Source: JBGPIK01 sp041484845
Lineage (GTDB): Bacteria; Desulfobacterota; Binatia; UBA9968
Assembly (NCBI GenBank): GCA_041484845.1
Contig: JBGPIK010000011.1
Location: 1 to 39,552 of the forward strand
Direction of reading: 5' to 3'
Length of the DNA stretch: 39,552 nucleotides
Made by a program: the position numbers and the translations under genes. The notes under the pieces are model-generated. The model ran no database searches. It was not told the origin of the DNA and was given only the letters and a program-made list of their open reading frames with translations. Positions 25,876-32,926 of this stretch are shown one piece after another (within the stretch, counting starts at the first letter, position 1; each line of letters starts with the position of its first letter).

Positions 25876-26237
25876 TAATGGCTGGTACCGTCCCCCTCCC
25901 AATCGTCATCGAAACTTTCGATGGCGTCTTCTAAGGATGTATACTCCTCGAAAAAGCGATCCATGCCGACCACCTTGAAGATATCTCTCAGGAACGGGCT
26001 CATGCCTGCCAACTTTAGATCACCATTGAGGTGTCTCAGGACTTTAAGCCGCTCGAGCAGGACGCCGATACTCAGATAGTTGATGTGATCCACCGATTTG
26101 AGATTGAGAACAACTTTCGTGCGTTCTTTTTCGATTAGTGAACCGATCGCATCCTTGATACGAATCATTTCGCGGAAATCGATATCGCCCGTGAGATCGA
26201 GAACCGAGATATCTTGGATGGGTTTGCGGATTAACAT
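25875..26237 (-). CDS. STAS-domain protein (anti-sigma-factor-antagonist fold) inside the dcw cluster
   Basis: 120 aa, one STAS domain: IQDISVLDLTGDIDFREMIR, KVVLNLKSVDHINYLSIGVL, LERLKVLRHLNGDLKLAGMS, IFKVVGMDRFFEEYTSLEDA, and an acidic tail. In SpoIIAA-type antagonists the helix start reads D-S-S-G with a phosphorylated Ser; here the matching stretch is N-Y-L-S (53-56), so that Ser is replaced and only a shifted Ser56 remains. The protein may therefore act without the usual phospho-switch. A strong SD (AAGGAG) precedes the ATG, and its stop overlaps the rsmH start, so it is a firm member of the operon. Partner and role unknown; no anti-sigma kinase or phosphatase is in the window. Confidence 0.88.
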   Translation of the reverse strand: MLIRKPIQDISVLDLTGDIDFREMIRIKDAIGSLIEKERTKVVLNLKSVDHINYLSIGVLLERLKVLRHLNGDLKLAGMSPFLRDIFKVVGMDRFFEEYTSLEDAIESFDDDWEGDGTSH

Positions 26238-26281
26238 CGGTTATTCTCCTTAATGGGCCGGACCTTGAGTTTTCTGATGTC

Positions 26282-26734
26282 CTATAAACCTAGATCACCG
26301 AGAAAATCCGGATCCTGCATCAGCTTTTCTTCGGCGTCCGCAAAGATCTTTTTCCAAAGCTCACGGTCCCACACGCGAAACTTTTCAAGTGCAGAAACAA
26401 GCACGACGTCGCGTTTGAGATCCCCATATTTCCTCAACGCCGGCGGGATCAAAATACGCCCCTGTTTATCCAGCACGCACTCACAGGCGCCGCCGAGATA
26501 ATAATTCTGAAACATCACCATGCGCCGCTCGAATTTTGGCTTTTTACGGATTTCTTCCTCAAACCGTAGCCACTCATCCATGGGGTATACGTCCAGGCAG
26601 GGCATTCCATCCACGACAAAATTCGTAATGATGATCCGTTCATCACTCTTACCCACCAGCACATCACGAAATTTCGACGGAATGCTAAGGCGTCCCTTGC
26701 CGTCGATTGTGTGTTCAAAACTGCCGCGAAACAT
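26282..26734 (-). CDS. mraZ: transcriptional regulator / division-cluster protein MraZ
   Basis: 150 aa from the ATG at 26734, giving the family start MFRGSFEHTIDGKGRLSIPS. The longer open frame upstream covers the promoter and is rejected. The two SpoVT-AbrB-like repeats are seen: DGKGRLSIPSKFR, and DKQGRILIPPALRKYGDL. MraZ binds TGGG-type repeats ahead of its own gene and represses the dcw operon in E. coli. Here three such boxes at 10-11-base steps overlap the start of transcription. Confidence 0.96.
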   Translation of the reverse strand: MFRGSFEHTIDGKGRLSIPSKFRDVLVGKSDERIIITNFVVDGMPCLDVYPMDEWLRFEEEIRKKPKFERRMVMFQNYYLGGACECVLDKQGRILIPPALRKYGDLKRDVVLVSALEKFRVWDRELWKKIFADAEEKLMQDPDFLGDLGL

Positions 26735-26759
26735 AAATACACCCGTAAAGTAAGAGAAA

Positions 26760-26801
26760 TGGGAATTAATCCCACTTTTCCCCACCGCAACGCCACTTAT
26801 A
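26760..26801 (-). promoter_or_regulatory. MraZ-type operator boxes at the mraZ promoter
   Basis: On the minus strand, direct repeats TGGCG (26791-26795), TGGGG (26780-26784) and TGGGA (26770-26774) are spaced 11 and 10 bases, the pattern known for E. coli MraZ (TGGGN with 5-base spacers). They lie at and just downstream of the predicted transcription start. The last box also forms the inverted pair TGGGA-N5-TCCCA (26760-26774). Confidence 0.65.
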
Positions 26802-26824
26802 GCTTTACGAACATCCTGTGTCAA
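26796..26824 (-). promoter_or_regulatory. strong sigma70-type promoter of the dcw cluster
   Basis: Minus strand: perfect -35 TTGACA (26819-26824), 17-base spacer, -10 TATAAG (26796-26801). Predicted start about 26789, leaving a leader of about 55 bases before the mraZ ATG. Confidence 0.75.
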
Positions 26825-26948
26825 TAAAAATTTTGATTTTCTTAAGGTTTTTCTCCGCCTTGTGAGCGGCAGTGTTCCAAATATGGCTATGGTTTCGTTG
26901 GTAACCACTAAATGTGGTGATCGAAATTACAGGCAAGTCGAAAAGGGG

Positions 26949-26963
26949 TGGGATGACTTCCCA
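26949..26963. promoter_or_regulatory. second TGGGA-N5-TCCCA inverted site upstream of mraZ
   Basis: TGGGA (26949-26953), 5 bases, TCCCA (26959-26963), the same design as at 26760-26774. It lies between rnpB and mraZ and could be an auxiliary MraZ site. The surrounding 26830-27030 holds nothing else I can assign. Confidence 0.35.
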
Positions 26964-27030
26964 TAAACTCGGAAAATCGTCTATCTAAGGAATCGCTGCT
27001 GCTATATAAATCGACGAAATTAGTTGGGCT

Positions 27031-27465
27031 AAAGCAGATCGATAAGCCGGATTCTGTAATGGCTCGTAGAAAGAGTCACAGCGATCATTCATCTTGCCCC
27101 GCGATTACTCGCGGGATCAAGCGACCTAACCCGAGGGTTTTGGGCGGACCACCCAACCCTCCTATTTGGTCTTGCTCCCAGTGGGGTTTGCCAAGCATCC
27201 ACCATCACTGGTGAACCGGTGAGCTCTTACCTCACCTTTTCAACCTTACCCCGTGAAATAGCACCGTGCAGGTTTGGTAAATGCCGACCTAAGATTCAGG
27301 TCCGCTCACTTAGCCAGCAACCGCAAAGTTATTTCACGGTGCGGTATATTTTCTGTGGTACTTTCCCCCGATCACTCGGGGCCGCCGTTGGCGGCCACTG
27401 TGTCCTTTGGAGTCCGGACTTTCCTCCCTCCGCCCGAGGCGAAGAGCGATCGCTTGATCTACTTT
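27031..27465 (-). ncRNA. rnpB: RNase P RNA, bacterial class A
   Basis: Read on the minus strand, the conserved core elements are present: GAGGAAAGTCCGGACTCC near the 5' end, ACAGAAAATATACCGC, GGTAAGGTTGAAAAGGTGAG with GGTAAGAGCTCACCG, AAGATGAATGATCGCTG, and ACAGAATCCGGCTTATCGA at the 3' end. Ends are set by the P1 helix: 27456-27465 pairs with 27031-27040 over 10 bp, including one G-U. Length is about 435 nt, as expected. The 5' end overlaps the last two bases of the RNase HI-like gene. No clear terminator follows. Confidence 0.97.
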
Positions 27466-27901
27466 AGCCCGCAGAAGTGTACTTAAGCGCTTGATCGATG
27501 CCCCGATTGGCCAATCGATCGGCCCGCTTATTCAGCTCTCGCGGCACGTGCATGATACGATACGTTGAGAACTGAGACAACAATGTCCTGGCGCGTTGAA
27601 ACAGTAGTCTTAGTTTTTCATCTTTCACGCGATACTCGCCATTTAACTGCCGTACCATCAGCTGTGAGTCGCTCTGCACTCGGATTCGCTTTTTGCTTAA
27701 CGCGAGCAGAGCTTCGAGTCCCATTAGGAGCGCTTCGTATTCAGCAACATTATTAGTTGCACGGCCTAAATAGCGACTCATTTCTTTCACGACAGCGCCA
27801 TGCTCGTCGAGAATTGCGGCTCCACAGCCCGCTTCGCCGGGATTGCCGCGAGCTGCTCCGTCGACCATCAAAAGCCATTCGGCCTCCGCTTGCGTGGTCA
27901 T
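27464..27901 (-). CDS. rnhA: RNase HI family protein
   Basis: 145 aa from ATG 27901 (a TTG four codons earlier is possible). The four acidic active-site residues of RNase H are visible: Asp14 in MVDGAARGNPG, Glu54 in NNVAEYEALL, Asp78 in VQSDSQLMV, and Asp128 in LNKRADRLANRG. The 'GAARGNPG...NNVAEY' form matches the short RNase HI-like family rather than classical E. coli RnhA. It would cut RNA in RNA-DNA hybrids, in the cytoplasm. Its stop codon overlaps the 5' end of rnpB, and it follows the zinc-ribbon gene by about 150 bases. Confidence 0.93.
   Translation of the reverse strand: MTTQAEAEWLLMVDGAARGNPGEAGCGAAILDEHGAVVKEMSRYLGRATNNVAEYEALLMGLEALLALSKKRIRVQSDSQLMVRQLNGEYRVKDEKLRLLFQRARTLLSQFSTYRIMHVPRELNKRADRLANRGIDQALKYTSAG
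27476..27481 (-). promoter_or_regulatory. candidate -10 element of rnpB inside the RNase HI-like gene
   Basis: TACACT on the minus strand, 10 bases before the mature RNase P RNA 5' end. No convincing -35 is visible, so this is weak. Confidence 0.3.
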
Positions 27902-28050
27902 CAAAACTCGCAACTCATGTTTGAGGCATAGCCAAACGATCCTTCGTCATTCGTTCAAAAATTGATCGGTGTCATGGGAGTCTACAAGGCGAATAGGGCG
28001 GCCGGCGGCGCGAAATCAAAGTGCACGCCGGGCCGGCCAGCTGGGGGAAT

Positions 28051-28779
28051 TTACGCCGGCTTTTGCTGTTCCATGGCCGGTTTGTAGTAAAGAATGCGCT
28101 GACAACTGGGGCAGAGATTAACTTTCTCACTCCTTATGATTTCGTTCCACAACTGTGGCGGGATATTCATGTAGCAGCCCTGGCAGATTCCACCCGCAAC
28201 TTCGACCACCGCCGTACCGCCGCGGCGGGCAAAGATGAGTTCATAACGCGCGATTAAGTCTCCCTTGACTTGCGCAGCGATCCTTTTCCGGCGTGTTGAG
28301 GCCTCGCAGACGGATTGCTCAATGCCGGAAATTTGCGCTTGCATTGATTGTTGTTTCTGTTGCCATTCCATCTGCCTTTGCGTCATCTCGTCTTCTTTGG
28401 TTTTAATGTTACCTTTGATACTTTCGAGTTCCTCCAATATTTTGATCAGTTCTTCTTCCTGTTCGCTGTTGGTCTGCCGAATTTGCTCAATTTCCCGCTG
28501 CAAAGCCTGCAGCTCTTTTATATTCTTGATGCGATTCATACGCATCCGTTTGTCCATGGCCTTCTTGCTTTCCTCTGCGAGGATACGTTCTCTATCGAGA
28601 CGGATTTTTTCTTTCTCCGCATAAACTGTTTTGAGCGCGTCAATTTCACGTTTTTTGCTCAGAATCTCTTTTTCCTCGGCTTGGAGCTCTCCAACGAGCC
28701 CTTGCTTAATTCCGTTTTGCTCTCTGATCTCGCGATCGACCGTCTGCAAGGAGGCCAGGATTTCAATTTGTGCACGCAA
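28051..28779 (-). CDS. coiled-coil protein with C-terminal C4 zinc ribbon
   Basis: 242 aa from a TTG at 28779 with GGGGAA about 7 bases upstream; this gives LRAQIEILASLQTVDREIRE, the family's usual start. The longer frame from ATG 28830 begins inside a hairpin and is not favoured. Residues about 20-175 are a long charged coiled coil (KKREIDALKTVYAEKEKIRL, EIEQIRQTNSEQEEELIKIL), then GTAVVEVAGGICQGCYMNIP and NLCPSCQRILYY form a Cys4 zinc ribbon. Proteins of this type (zf-RING_7/DUF164-like) are widespread and often lie near rnpB or Nif3-like genes. Exact role unknown; nucleic-acid binding is an inference. Confidence 0.85.
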   Translation of the reverse strand: MRAQIEILASLQTVDREIREQNGIKQGLVGELQAEEKEILSKKREIDALKTVYAEKEKIRLDRERILAEESKKAMDKRMRMNRIKNIKELQALQREIEQIRQTNSEQEEELIKILEELESIKGNIKTKEDEMTQRQMEWQQKQQSMQAQISGIEQSVCEASTRRKRIAAQVKGDLIARYELIFARRGGTAVVEVAGGICQGCYMNIPPQLWNEIIRSEKVNLCPSCQRILYYKPAMEQQKPA

Positions 28780-28804
28780 CTTGGTTTCCCCCCATCGGCT
28801 GAAA

Positions 28805-28836
28805 ACAGAAATGCACCCCTGAGGGTGCATTTCTGT
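28805..28836 (-). repeat. perfect 14-bp hairpin upstream of the zinc-ribbon gene
   Basis: ACAGAAATGCACCC (28805-28818) and GGGTGCATTTCTGT (28823-28836) are exact complements with a 4-base loop. On the minus strand the stem is followed by TTTTC, so it could be an intrinsic terminator for the upstream gene or a 5'-leader element of the zinc-ribbon gene. On the plus strand no U-run follows. Confidence 0.85.
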
Positions 28837-28906
28837 GGTCGTTATGTCTCACTACTTAAATTGAGTCTTCTTAATCTCACTCCCCTGCAAAACTCCTGAA
28901 TTTTAC

Positions 28907-29074
28907 TTATCTGGATTTACGTCGGATGTCAAAGCACTTTCGATTACCGCCCATGGTTATCGGGCGTGGGGTCCCCGGCGCGTCGCCCTGACCGTGACGG
29001 CGGCCGGTATACGGAGCAGCAGAACAAGCAACGAGGAAGAAAATTCCAATAAGAGGCGAGCGAATTCGTTTCAT
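28907..29074 (-). CDS. putative small lipoprotein
   Basis: 55 aa: basic MKRIRS, a hydrophobic run PLIGIFFLVAC ending in a lipobox-like LVAC (Cys17), then SAAPYTGRRHGQGDAPGTPR and a basic tail. It fits a lipid-anchored secreted mini-protein. The start has no SD. After the lipobox, 'APYTGRR' recalls the segment just after the anchor Cys in some M48-type lipoproteins, so a decayed gene end is also possible. It lies between the GlcD-type oxidase and the hairpin at 28805. Without homologues this remains tentative. Confidence 0.4.
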   Translation of the reverse strand: MKRIRSPLIGIFFLVACSAAPYTGRRHGQGDAPGTPRPITMGGNRKCFDIRRKSR

Positions 29075-29142
29075 CAATTAAGAAAAATAGTAACTTTTCG
29101 CCCAGCCGCGCAATATTCCCGCGTATGCGCGCCTGTGTTTCC

Positions 29143-30522
29143 TCAAAGGTCCATCTTTCCGGGGTTTAAAATATTGTTCGGGTCGAGAGATTTTTTAATC
29201 TGTCGCATCACGGTCAGCCCATGGCCGTGTTCGGCCGCCATGAGCCGCGCCAGCTTGACACCGACACCATGCGTATATTCCATCGATCCGCCCATTTTTT
29301 GAACTAATTTTAGCAGCTCTTCCACCGCCTGTTGCAGCAAGAGTTGCGCATTTCCGGAGCCGTCATCGTCGATGCCGAGGCGCATGGAGAAAAGCTCCGG
29401 CTGAACCCAAAGTCCGCTTTCTTGCAGGCAAACTCCGTAATGCTCGATGAGCTCCGCGGATGCCCTTCTAAACGCCAAGACTTTCGAAGCCGGCAAGGCC
29501 ACATGAATCCAATCGCGATAAGTTCCATTTTTGCCTCGCTCTCTGCGCTCGCGTCGATTGCGCGCAAAGCGCCGGGCGATTTCATGGCGGTCGCGCCAAA
29601 ACAGTTCTGCTTCGCCTGCGGCGAGGCGCTTCCCGCCATGGCGTTCGCATATCGCGAGAGCACGCTTTTCATCGAGATTAATTGCATCCGCATTGCCTTC
29701 GAAGCCCGTATACAAAACTGCCCCGCCAACCGATTCCCCATTGTCGCCGAAGTCGAGCACTGCTGGGCTCAGCCGTTGCTTAAACATCTCTTGGATTGCT
29801 GTATAACCGCGTTCAAATGAGTCGAAGGTCAGTCCAAGGAGAAGGCGCGCCTGCGGCGCGGGAAAAATCCTGATCGCGGCTTCGGTAATAATACCGAAGC
29901 AGCCTTCACCGCCGATAAGCAGCCCGTTGAGATTGATTCCCGCTGACGATTTTTGAACCGACCGCGTGCGCAGGATTTCACCCTTGGGCAACACGGCTTC
30001 GAGACCTAAGACTTGGTCGCCCATTGAGCCATAAATGCCGGCGCGGTAACCCACGCTATTGGTGGCGATGGCACCGCCCACCGTGGCCACGGGAACCGTC
30101 CATGGATCGTGACCCAAAATAAAACCGCTATCGTTTAATCTTCTATCCAGCGCCTCGAGCACCATTCCCGCCTGGACGCGCGCGGAACGAGCATCGTTGT
30201 CGATCTCCAGGACTTTATTCATGGCGCGAAGGTCCATGACAATACTTGGGCGAACGGATAGCGCGCCGCCCATCAGACCCGAGCCGCCGCCATAGGGCAC
30301 AATCGGAATTTTCTCGGCGTTTGCGAAAAGAACGATTTGGCGGACCTCCTCCGTCGCTCGCGGCATTACTGCGCAAATGGGCGCCGCCAGCGCCGGGCGA
30401 TGCAGCGGATGAATCCTCGCCTCGCTGAGCGCATCCCAGGAGATCTCATCCAAATAACGTGAGTCGGTGGAGACCTGTTCAGATCCGACAACAGCCGAGA
30501 GTTTTTTAACCAGATCGTTCAT
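29143..30522 (-). CDS. glcD: FAD-linked oxidase, glycolate oxidase GlcD / D-lactate dehydrogenase type
   Basis: 459 aa. The PCMH-type FAD domain is clear: CAVMPRATEEVRQIVLFANA, IPIVPYGGGSGLMGGALSVR, GHDPWTVPVATVGGAIATNS, and GLLIGGEGCFGIITEAAIRI. The C-terminal end GVGVKLARLMAAEHGHGLTV and SLDPNNILNPGKM is the FAD-oxidase C domain with the His-containing active-site strand. Such enzymes oxidise 2-hydroxy acids (glycolate, D-lactate, D-2-hydroxyglutarate); the substrate cannot be told here, and no glcE/glcF partner genes are adjacent. The start ATG lacks an SD. The gene stands alone between the rhomboid gene and the zinc-ribbon block. Confidence 0.85.
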   Translation of the reverse strand: MNDLVKKLSAVVGSEQVSTDSRYLDEISWDALSEARIHPLHRPALAAPICAVMPRATEEVRQIVLFANAEKIPIVPYGGGSGLMGGALSVRPSIVMDLRAMNKVLEIDNDARSARVQAGMVLEALDRRLNDSGFILGHDPWTVPVATVGGAIATNSVGYRAGIYGSMGDQVLGLEAVLPKGEILRTRSVQKSSAGINLNGLLIGGEGCFGIITEAAIRIFPAPQARLLLGLTFDSFERGYTAIQEMFKQRLSPAVLDFGDNGESVGGAVLYTGFEGNADAINLDEKRALAICERHGGKRLAAGEAELFWRDRHEIARRFARNRRERRERGKNGTYRDWIHVALPASKVLAFRRASAELIEHYGVCLQESGLWVQPELFSMRLGIDDDGSGNAQLLLQQAVEELLKLVQKMGGSMEYTHGVGVKLARLMAAEHGHGLTVMRQIKKSLDPNNILNPGKMDL

Positions 30523-30594
30523 GGAACTTCAACGGAAAGAGCGCCGGTGATCACGATTCACTTTACGCCGAACTCGTAGAATTTGACGGCGATT

Positions 30595-31302
30595 CTAGTG
30601 CAGCGTCGGCTTTGAATCGTCATCTTTGCCGCCCGCAATCACCTGGAAGCGCCGTTTCAGGCGGGCGAGGCGGCGGCGATCCAGGTAGAGCTTGAAATGC
30701 TCCCAAGGATTCCCGCCCCGAAGATACAGATAACCAAACATCATGCCGCCCAAATGGGCGAGATGGGCGATACCGTTTTGCCCTGAGGTGATCGAGGAAT
30801 AAAATGAAATGCCTCCGATGATCCAAACAAAGTGCTTCATCTTGATGGGAAAGAGAAAATAAAAGTAAACGACCCGATTCGGGTAAATGAGACCGTAAGC
30901 GAGCAGAATGCCGTAAATGCCTCCCGAAGCACCGATGCTCGGCCCCATCTGGTTCGGCATGATCAATGTGTTTAGTATGCCGCCGCCGACTGCGCACACG
31001 AAAAAATACTTGAGAAAAAACGCGCTGCCCCAACGCCGCTCTAAATCGCAACCGAACATCCAGAGTGCCAGCATGTTGAATAGCAGGTGGAAGAGGCCGC
31101 CGTGGAGAAATTGATACGTAAAAAGCTGCCAAACGTAGAAGTCTTGCCAAATCCGCTGGGGCACAAGGCCGAAAAGCTCAATAAGACGGTCATCGGCAAG
31201 TTTCTGAATAAAAAAAACGACGGTGTTGACAATCAATAGAAATTTTACGGCCGGCGTGATGCCGCGGCCGCCAAAGGTCATGTATCGGGCTTGGTGCTGC
31301 AC
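30595..31302 (-). CDS. rhomboid family intramembrane serine protease
   Basis: 235 aa, about six membrane helices. The rhomboid catalytic pair is present: Ser126 in GASGGIYG and His183 in AHLAHLGG. The HGGLFHLLFNMLALWMFG block (67-84) and ERRWGSAFFLKYF are family motifs. It cleaves within or near membrane segments of substrate proteins. The GTG start has AAGGA 10 bases upstream; an ATG at codon 8 is an alternative. A basic C-terminal tail (LYLDRRRLARLKRRFQV) is cytosolic. Substrate unknown. Confidence 0.95.
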   Translation of the reverse strand: MQHQARYMTFGGRGITPAVKFLLIVNTVVFFIQKLADDRLIELFGLVPQRIWQDFYVWQLFTYQFLHGGLFHLLFNMLALWMFGCDLERRWGSAFFLKYFFVCAVGGGILNTLIMPNQMGPSIGASGGIYGILLAYGLIYPNRVVYFYFLFPIKMKHFVWIIGGISFYSSITSGQNGIAHLAHLGGMMFGYLYLRGGNPWEHFKLYLDRRRLARLKRRFQVIAGGKDDDSKPTLH

Positions 31303-31451
31303 GGGTGTTAATTCCTTTGCAAAACTCTACGGAGAAAGGTGCGACAGTTCAATGCTCGAAGGCGGTTGCTAAGCCATCGGTTTGGTGCAACGGTTGAATC
31401 GCCTTTGAAAGGCCCAACAAATAATCACTCCGAGGATTTCTTGCACCCTCG

Positions 31452-32153
31452 TTATCCGCCTAGATACGCCTGTCGCACCAAATCATTGCCGGCGAGCTCG
31501 CTGGCAGTGCCCTCCAGTTGTATCGAGCCCGTTTCCAGTACATAGCCTCGGTGCGAAATGGCAAGCGCCATGGCCGCGTTCTGTTCCACGAGCAAAACCG
31601 TAACACCGGCGCGGTTAATCCCGCGAATCGTCTCCAGTATCTGCTCGACGAATTTCGGCGCGAGCCCCATTGAGGGTTCGTCCAGCAGCAGCAGCTTGGG
31701 TTTGGCCATCAACGCGCGGCCGATGGCGAGCATTTGCTGCTCGCCGCCGGAAAGCGTGCCGGCGTACTGCTTTTGTCGCTCTTTCAATCGCGGAAACATT
31801 TCGAAAACGAACTCAAGCTCCGGACCGAGACTATTTTTGGGGCGCGTATAACCGCCGATTTGCAGATTCTCGAGCACCGTAAAACGTGGAAAGACTTTTC
31901 TTCCCTCGGGAACGTGCGCGACACCGCGCCGCACGATGTCATGGGGCTCGGTATTTTCGAGCAAAGTGTCTTCGAGCCTAATGGTCCCCGACCGCGGCCG
32001 CAACAAGCCGGAGAGGGTCTTCAAGGTTGTGGTTTTTCCCGCGCCGTTGGCGCCCAACAGCGTCACCAGTTCGCCTTCATTGACGGCGAAAGAAACGCCT
32101 TTCAATGCATGAATGGCGTCGTAGTAGACATGGATGTTGCTAACTCTTAACAT
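31452..32153 (-). CDS. livF: branched-chain amino-acid-type ABC transporter ATPase LivF
   Basis: 233 aa. Walker A GANGAGKTTTLK, signature LSGGEQQMLAIGRALMAKP, Walker B LLLLDEPSMGL, and the LivF-typical YYDAIHALKGVSFAVNEGE start and HVPEGRKVFPRFTVLENL. It powers the LivHM permease. Its first 14 bases overlap the end of livG. It is the last gene of the operon; about 150 bases then separate it from the rhomboid gene, with no clear terminator. Confidence 0.95.
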   Translation of the reverse strand: MLRVSNIHVYYDAIHALKGVSFAVNEGELVTLLGANGAGKTTTLKTLSGLLRPRSGTIRLEDTLLENTEPHDIVRRGVAHVPEGRKVFPRFTVLENLQIGGYTRPKNSLGPELEFVFEMFPRLKERQKQYAGTLSGGEQQMLAIGRALMAKPKLLLLDEPSMGLAPKFVEQILETIRGINRAGVTVLLVEQNAAMALAISHRGYVLETGSIQLEGTASELAGNDLVRQAYLGG

Positions 32154-32925
32154 GCTCCGCCCATGTGCCTTGACCCAAATAGGCTTCGATCACCCGCGGG
32201 TCCCGCCTCACCGCCTCCGGCTCTCCTTCGGCAATTTTCTCGCCGTAATCGAGAACATGCACCCGATGGGAGATTTCCATCACCACCCGCATGTTGTGTT
32301 CGATCAGCAGGATCGCCCGAACGTAGGGTCCAATGATCTCGCGAAAAAGAGTCATCAGCGAACGGGCCTCGCTGTTATTCATCCCGGCGGTCGGTTCGTC
32401 GAGCAGCAAAAGCTTGGGCTCGGCGGCCAAGGCGCGGGCGATCTCGAGCCGGCGTTGTTCGCCGTAAGATAAGCGATGGGCCCATTCATTATCTCTGCCC
32501 TTTAATCCGGTGAGCTCGATGAGCTCAAACGCCCGTTGCCGCGCCTGTTTTTCGCGGCGCTGAAAGTTTTGGTTGGACAGGAGGATGTCCCAAAGGCCGG
32601 TGGCCAGGCGAGAATGCATGCCTACAAGAACGTTTTCCAACACAGTCATATGAGCAAATAAACGGATGTTCTGAAACGTCCGGCTAATACCGGCGCTGGT
32701 AATTTTGTCGGGCTTGAGTCCAATGAGTGAGCGGTTTTCGAAGTGGATCTCGCCTTCATCCGGCCGGAAAAGGCCAGTGAGGGTATTGAACAGTGTCGTT
32801 TTCCCCGCGCCATTAGGTCCGATCAGCGAAGCGATTGTCCCCTCTTCCACCTGGAGATTCACTCGCGCCAGCGCCTGCAGACCGCCGAACCGTTTGGAGA
32901 TATCTCTGAGCTCCAGCAGTGCCAT
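32140..32925 (-). CDS. livG: branched-chain amino-acid-type ABC transporter ATPase LivG
   Basis: 261 aa. Walker A GPNGAGKTTLFNTLTG, the LivG-specific TSAGISRTFQNIRLFAHMTV and VLVGMHSR, signature LSYGEQRRLEIARALAAEP, Walker B LLLLDEPTAGMN, and a C-terminal GEKIAEGEPEAVRRDPRVIE. It forms the ATPase heterodimer with LivF. One base separates it from livM. Confidence 0.95.
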   Translation of the reverse strand: MALLELRDISKRFGGLQALARVNLQVEEGTIASLIGPNGAGKTTLFNTLTGLFRPDEGEIHFENRSLIGLKPDKITSAGISRTFQNIRLFAHMTVLENVLVGMHSRLATGLWDILLSNQNFQRREKQARQRAFELIELTGLKGRDNEWAHRLSYGEQRRLEIARALAAEPKLLLLDEPTAGMNNSEARSLMTLFREIIGPYVRAILLIEHNMRVVMEISHRVHVLDYGEKIAEGEPEAVRRDPRVIEAYLGQGTWAEHVKS

Positions 32926-32926
32926 C

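Noticed and set aside
26735..26908. N-terminal extension of mraZ by 58 codons
   Set aside because: It covers the promoter and operator boxes, and family proteins begin at MFRGSFEH.
27219..27467. Plus-strand open frame of 82 aa
   Set aside because: It lies inside RNase P RNA on the opposite strand and is explained by that RNA.
31384..31447. GGTGCAA (31384-31390) and TTGCACC (31441-31447) as terminator or operator after livF
   Set aside because: Only 7 bases, 50 bases apart, with no U-run; too weak to support a call.
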